A stretch of 7,766 nucleotides of DNA from the NCBI GenBank assembly GCA_023255165.1, contig JALRJD010000252.1, positions 1 to 7,766 of the forward strand, read 5' to 3'. A model generated the notes under the pieces. It was not told where the DNA came from. It made no database searches and saw nothing but the letters and a program-made list of their open reading frames with translations. The position numbers and the translations under genes were made by a program. This document shows positions 1 to 5,615 of the stretch, piece by piece. Position 1 is the first letter of the stretch; the number at the start of each line of letters is the position of its first letter. This DNA is from Porticoccaceae bacterium. Its GTDB lineage: Bacteria > Pseudomonadota > Gammaproteobacteria > Pseudomonadales > Porticoccaceae.

Positions 1-20
1 GGCCTCTAAAGTTAGTGGGA

Positions 21-191
21 TTAGCCTTTGGACACAGCGTCCAAACGGACGATGCTGTGCTTTCTATAGGCGATAGCTAAGGGCTTTTTGTTGGCGTGAG
101 CTAAGGGCTTTTTATTGCGGATCGCTAAGGGCTTTTTGTTGGCGATAGCTAAGGGCTTTTTGTTGGCGTGAGCTAAGGGCTTTCTGTTCAT
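21..191 (-). CDS. Possible 56-residue repeat-encoded small protein (doubtful)
   Basis: On the minus strand an ATG at 191-189 opens a frame that ends at TAA (23-21). It encodes 56 residues: MNRKPLAH, then four copies of an octapeptide of the form ANKKPLAI/H, then a non-repeat tail ending RLDAVSKG. The peptide is basic and repetitive, with no signal peptide or recognisable domain. The open frame follows automatically from a 24-bp (3 x 8) repeat period. No clear Shine-Dalgarno is seen upstream of the ATG, and the bases before it (TTAGCTTA) are simply the neighbouring repeat. Further repeat units upstream of the ATG are frame-shifted. I regard it as more likely a by-product of the DNA repeat than a real gene, but it is recorded because it is intact and the tail runs beyond the repeats. 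Confidence 0.15.
   Translation of the reverse strand: MNRKPLAHANKKPLAIANKKPLAIRNKKPLAHANKKPLAIAYRKHSIVRLDAVSKG
27..51. repeat. Perfect 7-bp stem-loop with an overlapping alternative hairpin
   Basis: TTTGGAC (27-33) and GTCCAAA (39-45) form a perfect 7-bp inverted repeat around the loop ACAGC. A second hairpin, CGTCC (38-42) with GGACG (47-51) around the loop AAAC, reuses the same GTCC and so excludes the first. No T-run follows on either strand, so it is not a standard intrinsic terminator. It lies just beyond the repeat array and may be the remains of a terminator or protein-binding site belonging to whatever lies to the left. Confidence 0.5.
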
Positions 192-256
192 TAAGCTAAG
201 GGCTTTTTGTTAACTAAGCTAAGGGCTTTCTATTGCTGATAGCTAAAGGCTTTTTA
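75..256. repeat. Array of eight 23-24 bp direct repeats
   Basis: The core AGCTAAGGGCTTTTTG recurs eight times. The GCTAAGG element begins at 76, 100, 124, 148, 172, 195, 218 and 242, so the spacing is 24, 24, 24, 24, 23, 23 and 24. The rest of each unit is variable and often reads TTGGCGTG or TTGGCGAT. A degenerate ninth unit may lie at about 54-74 (GCTGTGCTTTC). The final copy has one change (AAAGGC). All three plus-strand frames carry stops within the units. On the minus strand one frame stays open through the five regularly spaced units and encodes an eight-residue repeat built around KKPLA (see the separate entry). The two 23-bp spacings shift the frame, which argues that the array as a whole is not constrained as protein. 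It lacks the long unique spacers and dyad repeats of a CRISPR array. Function unknown. Confidence 0.9.
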
Positions 257-403
257 TGCTCGAGAATAAAATTGTTACAGTGACCAAAAAACATAGTCCG
301 AATGGTTGTATTACTTTATGCCATTCAACCTTAATCTAGCTTTGTCATCAGACAGAAGGCCTCTTATTGGGCCGTATAAAAAAACAAGCGCGGAGAGCAG
401 GCC
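257..403 (+). promoter_or_regulatory. Leader of the 5-alpha-reductase gene, with dyad and RBS
   Basis: This AT-rich stretch must hold the promoter of the gene at 404, unless transcription enters from the left. The only near-consensus -35 I see is TTGTCA (342-347), with a poor -10, TATTGG, at 365-370 (17-bp spacing), so the promoter is not identified with confidence. A dyad GAATGG (300-305) / CCATTC (321-326) with a 15-base centre overlaps a second dyad, GGTTG (304-308) / CAACC (326-330). These could be an operator for a dimeric regulator. GGAGAG (392-397), six bases before the ATG, is a good Shine-Dalgarno and supports that start. Confidence 0.4.
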
Positions 404-1204
404 ATGCAATGGTATACAGGTAGCACCTTTTACGACACGTTATTAATTGTGGGCTTTGTCTACGCGGCCCTGGTATTTGTCTCAAGCCTCTTTGGCACCG
501 CCCAATACGGCGGACGCTTTGGCGGCGGCAAACGCTCCAAGGGTTTAAAACTGCATGCCAAAACCGGCTGGGTGATAATGGAACTTCCAGGTCTGATTAT
601 CTTCCCTGTTGTGTTTTTTATGGGCGAGAACTCAGATCAGCTGGTTCCGCTTATTTTTCTCGCCATCTGGATGATCCACTACAGTAATAGAGCGCTGTAT
701 ACGCCTTTGATGATGCGGGTTCAGCCTGGTTCCAGTTCGTCATTCGCACTTAACGTTGTTATCGCCGGCTGGGTAACACTGTTTTTACACGGCTATTTTA
801 ATGCCGCCTTTATCACTCAGTTTGGCACCCAGTACACTGATGCCTGGCTGACTGATCCGCGCTTTATTATCGGCATCGCCATCTATCTGTTTGGCTTTAC
901 CCTGAATATTCACTCCGATTCAATATTGCGCAACCTGCGCTCAAAAACCCCCTCCGCGGACGAACCACGTTACAAAATCCCCTACGGCGGAGGTTTTCGT
1001 TTTGTCTCCTGCCCGCAGTACCTGGGTGAAATGCTCTCCTTTGTCGGCTTTGCCATTATGACCTGGAATCTGGGTGCAGTATTTGTGTTGGCAATGACAG
1101 TGGGCAATCTCGGTCCCCGAGCGCTGTATACCCACCGTTGGTTCAAGAAAACCTTTGCCGATTACCCGCCAGAGCGCAAGGCGGTTATCCCCTATATCCT
1201 CTAG
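404..1204 (+). CDS. Steroid 5-alpha-reductase family membrane protein (SRD5A/DET2-like)
   Basis: The 266-residue protein is predicted to be an NADPH-dependent reductase of the 3-oxo-5-alpha-steroid 4-dehydrogenase family (PF02544), which in eukaryotes reduces the delta-4 double bond of 3-ketosteroids. Its length matches human SRD5A1/2 and plant DET2 (about 255-265). It has six or seven hydrophobic segments (about 11-32, 55-73, 80-98, 114-138, 153-169, 210-235), so it is an inner-membrane protein. Family landmarks are all present: ELPG with Glu60 (counterpart of Glu57 in SRD5A2), HYSNRALY with Tyr93 (counterpart of Tyr91), NIHSD-ILRNLR at 168-178, the glycine-rich PYGGGF at 194-199, VSCPQYLGE with Glu209 (counterpart of Glu197), and the C-terminal YPPERKAVIPYIL. 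The last two are especially close to DET2. The start is supported by GGAGAG at 392-397. It is transcribed toward the steroid operon, not with it. Related family members act on polyprenols or enoyl-CoA, but length, motifs and neighbours favour a steroid. Which double bond it reduces, and in which direction the pathway runs, cannot be read from sequence. Confidence 0.88.
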   Translation: MQWYTGSTFYDTLLIVGFVYAALVFVSSLFGTAQYGGRFGGGKRSKGLKLHAKTGWVIMELPGLIIFPVVFFMGENSDQLVPLIFLAIWMIHYSNRALYTPLMMRVQPGSSSSFALNVVIAGWVTLFLHGYFNAAFITQFGTQYTDAWLTDPRFIIGIAIYLFGFTLNIHSDSILRNLRSKTPSADEPRYKIPYGGGFRFVSCPQYLGEMLSFVGFAIMTWNLGAVFVLAMTVGNLGPRALYTHRWFKKTFADYPPERKAVIPYIL

Positions 1205-1230
1205 CTTAAAGAGCGCTGCGGCGGCTAGAG
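1199..1230 (+). terminator. Weak stem-loop at the end of the reductase gene
   Basis: CTCTAGC (1199-1205) and GCTAGAG (1224-1230) form a perfect 7-bp inverted repeat around an 18-base loop, and the left arm includes the TAG stop. No T-run follows on the plus strand, so it would be at best a non-canonical terminator or an mRNA 3'-end stabilising structure. Confidence 0.25.
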
Positions 1231-1264
1231 CAAGCGCTGCGGCTAGGACAAAACGCTGCGGCGG
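1212..1264. repeat. Three imperfect GC-rich direct repeats (CGCTGCGG)
   Basis: The octamer CGCTGCGG starts at 1214, 1235 and 1254. Flanking bases are partly shared: AGCGCTGCGGCGGCTAG in the first copy, AGCGCTGCGGCTAG in the second, ACGCTGCGGCGG in the third. It occupies the gap between two convergent genes. No coding or RNA feature was recognised. Confidence 0.7.
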
Positions 1265-1303
1265 AAAAATGGGTTCCTTGCGGTTAGTATGTCAATGTTA
1301 ATC

Positions 1304-1331
1304 GTTACCCATTACCCGTTACCCGTTACCC
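1304..1331. repeat. Four tandem heptamers (G/A)TTACCC
   Basis: GTTACCC, ATTACCC, GTTACCC and GTTACCC follow each other without a gap, giving 28 bp of 7-bp period. The array lies nine bases past the end of the dehydratase gene. Further left, AAAAAT at 1265-1270 gives a five-U run on the minus strand, and TGGGT/ACCCA arms could pair across it, but the loop would be some 36 bases, so I do not call a terminator. The repeat is short and could be a slippage product. Confidence 0.8.
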
Positions 1332-1339
1332 GCTAACAA

Positions 1340-1807
1340 TTAATCTACGGCCTTCTGAATTGGCCTGGAGGTAAGGCGAATATCGGGTGAGCGTGGATGG
1401 ATTTCTTCCCACAGTCGCTCATAACCGGTCTTGGAAATTCGCCATTGGCCGTCAATCTTACGGTACTCATCATGGTAGAGCGCACTGCCCATAATGGTGA
1501 TGTTGTATTTGAGATTGACAAAAATATCTTGCAGATACCAGATGCCCGTGGCCTTGTCACCGTCCACGCTAATTTCCGGATGATGGCCATTGTGCATACC
1601 AAATTTTTCCGAGGTAAAAGAGCGCTTGTAAAAGGTCTCCAGCTCGGGCCAGCCGTTCATTTCAAAATCGTATTCTGTGCTTTTAAAATGCGCGTGCACA
1701 TCCTCGCTAAACACACTGTGTAAACCGGCGATGTCAGCGGTATCCAAAAAGCGAAAATAGCGCGCCTTCAATTGCTTAATTAATTCAATAGCCTCGAGAT
1801 CGAGCAT
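1340..1807 (-). CDS. BaiE/Hsh2-like hydroxysteroid dehydratase (SnoaL/NTF2 fold)
   Basis: The 155-residue protein belongs to the SnoaL-like NTF2-fold superfamily, and its best recognised relative is the bile acid 7-alpha-dehydratase BaiE. Conserved blocks in order: IELIKQLKARYFRFLD (7-22), MHNGHHPEI (71-79), ATGIWYLQD (86-94), GSALYHDEYRKIDGQW (107-122) and KTGYERLWEE (126-135). From my memory of BaiE, all five of its active-site residues (Tyr30, Asp35, His83, Asp106, Arg146) have counterparts here: Tyr17, Asp22, His72, Asp94 and Arg131. The known BaiE reaction removes the 7-alpha-hydroxyl of a 3-oxo-delta-4 bile acid, giving a delta-4,6 product. Hsh2 of Sphingobium does the same in aerobic bile-acid degradation. 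It is a soluble cytoplasmic protein without a signal peptide. The ATG lies three bases after the stop of the flavoprotein gene, with AGGA six bases upstream, so the two are surely co-transcribed and probably coupled. Substrate (7-hydroxysteroid, another hydroxyl, or a hydroxylated HIP intermediate) is inferred. An isomerase or non-catalytic role is possible, but complete active-site conservation argues against it. Confidence 0.82.
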   Translation of the reverse strand: MLDLEAIELIKQLKARYFRFLDTADIAGLHSVFSEDVHAHFKSTEYDFEMNGWPELETFYKRSFTSEKFGMHNGHHPEISVDGDKATGIWYLQDIFVNLKYNITIMGSALYHDEYRKIDGQWRISKTGYERLWEEIHPRSPDIRLTSRPIQKAVD

Positions 1808-1810
1808 AAT

Positions 1811-3520
1811 TTAATCCTGGTAGTTGTTGATAGCTTTGGCCGCTTGATAGGCCATGGTCATAGCAGGACCGAGGGTCGCACCGGGGCCCGGATAGGTTGG
1901 CAGTATCGCAGCGGAGCAATTTCCAATGGCGTACAGGCCCTGAATGGTTCCACCCTGCTCATGGATTACATTGGCATTGTTGTCGGTATCCAGACCGCCG
2001 AGAGTACCAAAGTCGCCGGCCTCGATACGCATCGCGTAAAACGGCGCTTCACTGATAGGTGCCAAACAGGGGTTTGGAACAATACTCGGGTCGGCATAGT
2101 AGCGATCGTACTCAGACTCGCCGCGATGAAAGTCGAGATCGATACCGGTTTCGGCATAGCTGTTCATCTTCGCCACGGTGGCCTCGAGACCATCGGCATC
2201 AATACCTAAATTATCCGCCAGCTCGCGCACAGTGTTGGCCTTGGCAACAAAACCTGTGTCGTACCACTTCTTTGGTATTGTCCAGTCAGGTTTCATCGAC
2301 GCCGTCATCATCGGCCCAACAATGTAGTTGCGACGGAAACGCGCATCGAACACATGGTAGGCTGGCGCGCAGGGGTTTTCGTCACTGTGGGCTTTAAACA
2401 GCTCTTTTTGAAAGGCCATGTAGTTCTGCGATTCATTTGCAAAACGCTGGCCATTTTTATTCACCACACAGGAGCCGGGGAAAGACTTTTCCATAATACT
2501 GAGGCGCGGCACTGGCTCGTCCGGCACACAGAGAGTTGTTGTCCACCAGGCGCCATTTATCAGACGAGTTTTCGCACCCAGCTTAAGAGACGCTTGCAGG
2601 GCATCCCCCTGATTGCCTCTGGAACCGGCACTCCATTCAGTATTGGTGGGTTTTGGCAGGTATTTATCACGCAGTTCCTGATTGTGTTCAAAGCCGCCGG
2701 CGGCCAGGATCAGGCCTTTGTTCACCTGGATATTTTTGCTCTGGCCGTTTTGGGTCACGGTCACACCAATCACTTTGCCATCTTCAGCGATAATATCGGT
2801 GAGTGCCGTTTCAAACTGTATGGGAATATTGCGATCCAGCACCGAGGCGTAGAGACGAGCGACACCGGCCGAACCGCAGCACAGGCGACGGGAAATACGA
2901 GTGCGCAGGCGCCAGGGGATATCCGTGACGTAGTCCCACATCATCTTGCCCAGCAGTTTGATCCAGCCGGGCATTTTTAACATCAACATCTGCGCTTCCA
3001 CCTGGGTAAAGTGGATCACCCCAAACATACGCATCATATGGTGGGTGTAGGTCATGCGCTTGTAGTTACTGCCCAATTCAGAGGCCATAAAGGGGGCCGG
3101 TTCCAGTGAGCGATGGCCGTGTTTGGCACCGGCAACATTGGTGTAGTAATCGGGATAGTGGTCGAGCGACTCGTAGCGCACCTGTGTGCGATCATGCAGA
3201 AACTGGAGCATTTTCGGGCCGTTGACAATGTAATTCTCGATCAGCTCGGCGGGAACATCTTCCCCCTGCAGAGTATTTTTCAGATACTCGCGCGCTTCGT
3301 CCAGAGAGTCTTCGGCGCCAGCGGCCAGAGCATAGTGATTAACCGGAATCCAGATACCACCACCAGAGGTCGCGCTGGTGCCCCCCACCTTGTCGGCCTT
3401 CTCAATAATCAGCACATCTTTGCTGCCCATTTCATAGTTGCAGACAGCGGCAGTAAGACCACCATTTCCTGTACCAACCACCAATACATCGACCGTGCTA
3501 TGCCAATTAATGTTGCTCAC
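1811..3520 (-). CDS. KstD-family FAD-dependent 3-ketosteroid dehydrogenase
   Basis: The 569-residue flavoprotein closely resembles 3-ketosteroid delta-1-dehydrogenases (KstD/TesH), which introduce a C1-C2 double bond in the A ring to prime ring opening. Visible parts: the dinucleotide-binding loop VVGTGNGG (14-21) with Glu40 ending the second strand; KVGGTSATSGGGIWIP (44-59); the YPDYY region (122-126); GFEHNQELRDKYL (276-288); NYIVG (398-402); FHRGESEYDRYYADP (464-478); and the C-terminal FAD block YPGPGATLGPAMT (543-555). The last carries the Tyr and Gly (543, 547) that bind the C3 keto group in characterised KstD enzymes. Start: the frame is open up to 3643, inside the thiolase gene, but GTG at 3520-3518 is preceded by a perfect AGGAGG (3531-3526) at five bases and begins the protein just ahead of the FAD motif. 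Family members also include delta-4(5-alpha)-dehydrogenases (TesI type), and sequence alone does not separate these. It lies between the thiolase (79-base gap) and the dehydratase (3-base gap). Confidence 0.88.
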   Translation of the reverse strand: MSNINWHSTVDVLVVGTGNGGLTAAVCNYEMGSKDVLIIEKADKVGGTSATSGGGIWIPVNHYALAAGAEDSLDEAREYLKNTLQGEDVPAELIENYIVNGPKMLQFLHDRTQVRYESLDHYPDYYTNVAGAKHGHRSLEPAPFMASELGSNYKRMTYTHHMMRMFGVIHFTQVEAQMLMLKMPGWIKLLGKMMWDYVTDIPWRLRTRISRRLCCGSAGVARLYASVLDRNIPIQFETALTDIIAEDGKVIGVTVTQNGQSKNIQVNKGLILAAGGFEHNQELRDKYLPKPTNTEWSAGSRGNQGDALQASLKLGAKTRLINGAWWTTTLCVPDEPVPRLSIMEKSFPGSCVVNKNGQRFANESQNYMAFQKELFKAHSDENPCAPAYHVFDARFRRNYIVGPMMTASMKPDWTIPKKWYDTGFVAKANTVRELADNLGIDADGLEATVAKMNSYAETGIDLDFHRGESEYDRYYADPSIVPNPCLAPISEAPFYAMRIEAGDFGTLGGLDTDNNANVIHEQGGTIQGLYAIGNCSAAILPTYPGPGATLGPAMTMAYQAAKAINNYQD

Positions 3521-3525
3521 AACTG

Positions 3526-3531
3526 CCTCCT
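3526..3531 (-). promoter_or_regulatory. Shine-Dalgarno deciding a GTG start
   Basis: AGGAGG on the minus strand sits five bases before GTG (3520-3518). It is the strongest ribosome binding site in the window and fixes the start of the KstD-like protein 41 codons downstream of the longest possible frame, whose extra N-terminus (rich in lysine, read from an A-rich leader) is not plausible protein. Confidence 0.85.
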
Positions 3532-3599
3532 GGAGACTTATATTTTTATTTTTTTTTTGTTTAAATTTTTTCTTAATTAATTGTTTGCCAGATGCTCGA
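3532..3599 (-). promoter_or_regulatory. A-rich intergenic leader with a weak promoter-like pattern
   Basis: This is the only sizeable gap in the minus-strand operon. On the minus strand it is strongly A-rich, including ten consecutive A (3558-3549). TTTAAA (3565-3560), 17 bases, then TATAAG (3542-3537) resembles a sigma-70 promoter. However, the transcript would start at about 3530, inside the Shine-Dalgarno, which makes that assignment doubtful. Alternatives are an A-rich translation enhancer (S1 binding) or an AT-rich curved segment. The ten-base homopolymer is prone to slippage but lies outside any gene. Confidence 0.35.
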
Positions 3600-4799
3600 T
3601 CAAACTTCAAACAGCCCAGCTGCTCCCATACCACCGCCCACACACATAGTCACCACGACATAGCGACCGCCGCGACGACGGGTTTCATGCAGAGCATGTC
3701 CCACCATACGTGCACCGCTCATGCCAAAGGGGTGGCCAATGGAAATAGCGCCGCCATTAACATTCATTTTTTCGGGATCAATACCCAACTTGTCGCGGCA
3801 GTAGAGCACCTGACAGGCAAAGGCTTCATTGAGTTCCCAGAGGTCAATATCATTGATACTCAGGCCATGTTGACGCAGCAATTTGGGAATGGCAAACACC
3901 GGACCAATACCCATCTCGTCGGGAGCGCAACCGGCTACAGCCAGGCCGCGATAGATACCCAGAGGTGTCAAACCCATCTGCGCAGCCAGGTCAGAACCCA
4001 TAATGATACTGGCCGAGGCGCCATCGGAGAGTTGTGAGGCATTACCGGCGGTAATATGCTCGCCGGCGCCGGAGAACTGACCCTCTTCCAAAACCGGCTT
4101 GAGCCCCTGCAAACTCTCAAGCAATGTACCGGGGCGATTGCCCTCATCTCGACTCAGCGTAACTTCTTGCTCACTGACTTCTTTGGTTTCTCTGTCCACC
4201 AGCTGCTTGATGGTGGTCATGGGCACAATCTCATTATCAAAGCGCCCCGCTTCCTGGGCCTCTGCCGTGCGCCGCTGACTCTCGAAGGAATACTGATCCT
4301 GAGCATCGCGAGAAATGCCGTAGCGCTTGGCAACAATTTCGGCGGTTTCAATCATGCTGATATAGGCTTTTGGCTGCGCCGCCAAAACGGTTTGGGAAAT
4401 ATTTCTGTGGCTGTTTTTATGTTTGGTCTGAACCAGCGAAATGGATTCCACACCGCCGGCAATCGCCGCGTTGTACTCGTTGCACATAATCGATTTGGCC
4501 GCGGTGGCAATGGCCATCATGCCGGAGGCGCACTGGCGGTCCATGGTCATACCAGCGACAGTATCCGGCAGACCCGCAGCGGTAGCGCAGAGGCGACCGA
4601 GATTGTAGCCCTGAGTGCCCTGCTGTGCCGCGGCGCCAATCACCACATCATCAATCAGTGCCGGGTCTATATCCTGACGCGCCATCATTGCTCGAATCAC
4701 GTGGCCGCCCAGTGCCGGGGCTTCGGTATTATTAAATGCACCGCGGTAGGCCTTGCCTATGGCGGTGCGGGCGGTATCGATAATGACTGCTTCGCGCAT
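3600..4799 (-). CDS. Thiolase (acyl-CoA C-acyltransferase), FadA type
   Basis: The 399-residue type I thiolase cleaves a 3-ketoacyl-CoA with CoA and acts in the cytoplasm. Landmarks: nucleophile Cys90 in DRQCASG (87-93), NEAFA (324-328), GHPFGMSGAR with His356 (355-364), and the second active-site cysteine Cys386 in CVGGGMG (386-392). Length is normal for the family (about 390-400). The start ATG has GGAGAG just upstream (minus strand 4809-4804) and lies 14 bases after the ipdF stop. Position in a HIP-type operon suggests the job done by FadA6 in mycobacteria (thiolysis during CD-ring breakdown). In sequence, though, it looks more like general proteobacterial FadA/AtoB thiolases than my memory of FadA6, so a side-chain role (FadA5-like) or a broader beta-oxidation role remains open. 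No symbol is given for that reason. Confidence 0.9.
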   Translation of the reverse strand: MREAVIIDTARTAIGKAYRGAFNNTEAPALGGHVIRAMMARQDIDPALIDDVVIGAAAQQGTQGYNLGRLCATAAGLPDTVAGMTMDRQCASGMMAIATAAKSIMCNEYNAAIAGGVESISLVQTKHKNSHRNISQTVLAAQPKAYISMIETAEIVAKRYGISRDAQDQYSFESQRRTAEAQEAGRFDNEIVPMTTIKQLVDRETKEVSEQEVTLSRDEGNRPGTLLESLQGLKPVLEEGQFSGAGEHITAGNASQLSDGASASIIMGSDLAAQMGLTPLGIYRGLAVAGCAPDEMGIGPVFAIPKLLRQHGLSINDIDLWELNEAFACQVLYCRDKLGIDPEKMNVNGGAISIGHPFGMSGARMVGHALHETRRRGGRYVVVTMCVGGGMGAAGLFEV

Positions 4800-4813
4800 A
4801 CTTCTCTCCAGGA

Positions 4814-5602
4814 TTAGGGGTGTTGGCTTGAGACTGAGACTACTTCGCCGGTCATATAGCTGGCGTAGTCAGAGGCCAAAAACATCATCACATTAGCCAC
4901 TTCCCAGACTTCCGCGGGACGACCAAAAGCCTCCCGCGCAGACAGCTCGGCGAGCAGTTCCGGCGGCGTGGTTTTACGTAAAAAATCATGCATGGCAATG
5001 CTTGGCGACACCGCATTAATGCGCAGGCCAAACTCGGCCGACTCCATTGCCGCGCAGCGGGTTAGAGCCATCACACCAGCCTTGGCAGCGGCGTAGTGAC
5101 ACTGTTCGGTCTGCGCTCGCCAACCCAATACTGAGGCATTGTTGACAATCACTCCGCGGCCCCGTGGGTGCATATAACGCACCATCGCGCGCATCATGCG
5201 CATGGTGCCGGTCAGGCTGATATCGATCACTCGGTTCCAGGCCTCATCCTGCATATCGGCAAGACTGCAGGTGCCCCCGAGTCCGGCGTTATTAATCAAT
5301 ACATCGATGCCGCCACTAAACCGCTCAGCTTCATCAACCAGGTGTTGAACCTGCTCTTCGTTGGTCACATCAGCGACAATGCCTCGCACCCGGCACTGGC
5401 TGTCGAGGGCCGCAAGAGTCTCTACCGCCTGCTGTAACCGGCCTTCGTGAACATCACTGATCACCAGGCTGGCAGCGCCCTCTTCAACCGCACGCCTGGC
5501 CGCGGAAAAGCCGATTCCGGCACCGGCGGCAGCGGTAATTAAAATATGCTTGCCGGCAAGAAGCTGGTGTCCGGCAACATAGGCTGGGATCTCTTTAGAC
5601 AT
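4814..5602 (-). CDS. ipdF: IpdF-type short-chain dehydrogenase of HIP (steroid CD-ring) catabolism
   Basis: The 262-residue classical short-chain dehydrogenase oxidises a hydroxyacyl-CoA during beta-oxidation of the HIP propionyl side chain, as shown for mycobacterial/rhodococcal IpdF. It has the nucleotide-binding loop ITAAAGAGIG (22-31), Asp50 after the second strand (favouring NAD), NNAG (104-107), Ser157 and the YAAAK catalytic pair Tyr170/Lys174. Several stretches match my memory of M. tuberculosis IpdF (Rv3559c) almost word for word: VNNASVLGWRAQ (153-164), HYAAAKAGVMALTRC (169-183), INAVSPSIA (195-203) and the C-terminal TGEVVSVSSQHP (251-262). Start: the frame extends 16 codons further into the upstream gene, but the ATG at 5602-5600 has AGGAAG (5612-5607) four bases away and begins MSKEIP, like the family. 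It is 13 bases downstream of the acyl-CoA dehydrogenase and 14 bases upstream of the thiolase. Confidence 0.9.
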   Translation of the reverse strand: MSKEIPAYVAGHQLLAGKHILITAAAGAGIGFSAARRAVEEGAASLVISDVHEGRLQQAVETLAALDSQCRVRGIVADVTNEEQVQHLVDEAERFSGGIDVLINNAGLGGTCSLADMQDEAWNRVIDISLTGTMRMMRAMVRYMHPRGRGVIVNNASVLGWRAQTEQCHYAAAKAGVMALTRCAAMESAEFGLRINAVSPSIAMHDFLRKTTPPELLAELSAREAFGRPAEVWEVANVMMFLASDYASYMTGEVVSVSSQHP

Positions 5603-5615
5603 GGTACTTCCTCTA

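Noticed and set aside
75..256. CRISPR array
   Set aside because: Units are adjacent with only about 8 variable bases between cores, there are no unique spacers of 25-40 bases, and no cas gene is near.
1265..1335. Intrinsic terminator for the minus-strand operon (TGGGT/ACCCA arms before five T)
   Set aside because: The stem is only five base pairs with a loop of about 36 bases, too weak to call.
2354..2980. 208-codon plus-strand frame opposite the KstD-like gene
   Set aside because: Antisense shadow; no ribosome binding site or domain seen, while the minus-strand protein is clearly conserved.
3521..3643. N-terminal extension of the KstD-like protein (41 extra residues)
   Set aside because: It overlaps the thiolase end, is lysine-rich translation of an A-rich gap, and a perfect Shine-Dalgarno with GTG lies further in.
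4056..4817. 253-codon plus-strand frame opposite the thiolase
   Set aside because: It is antisense to a thiolase with intact catalytic motifs; its translation has no recognisable domain and arises from codon bias.
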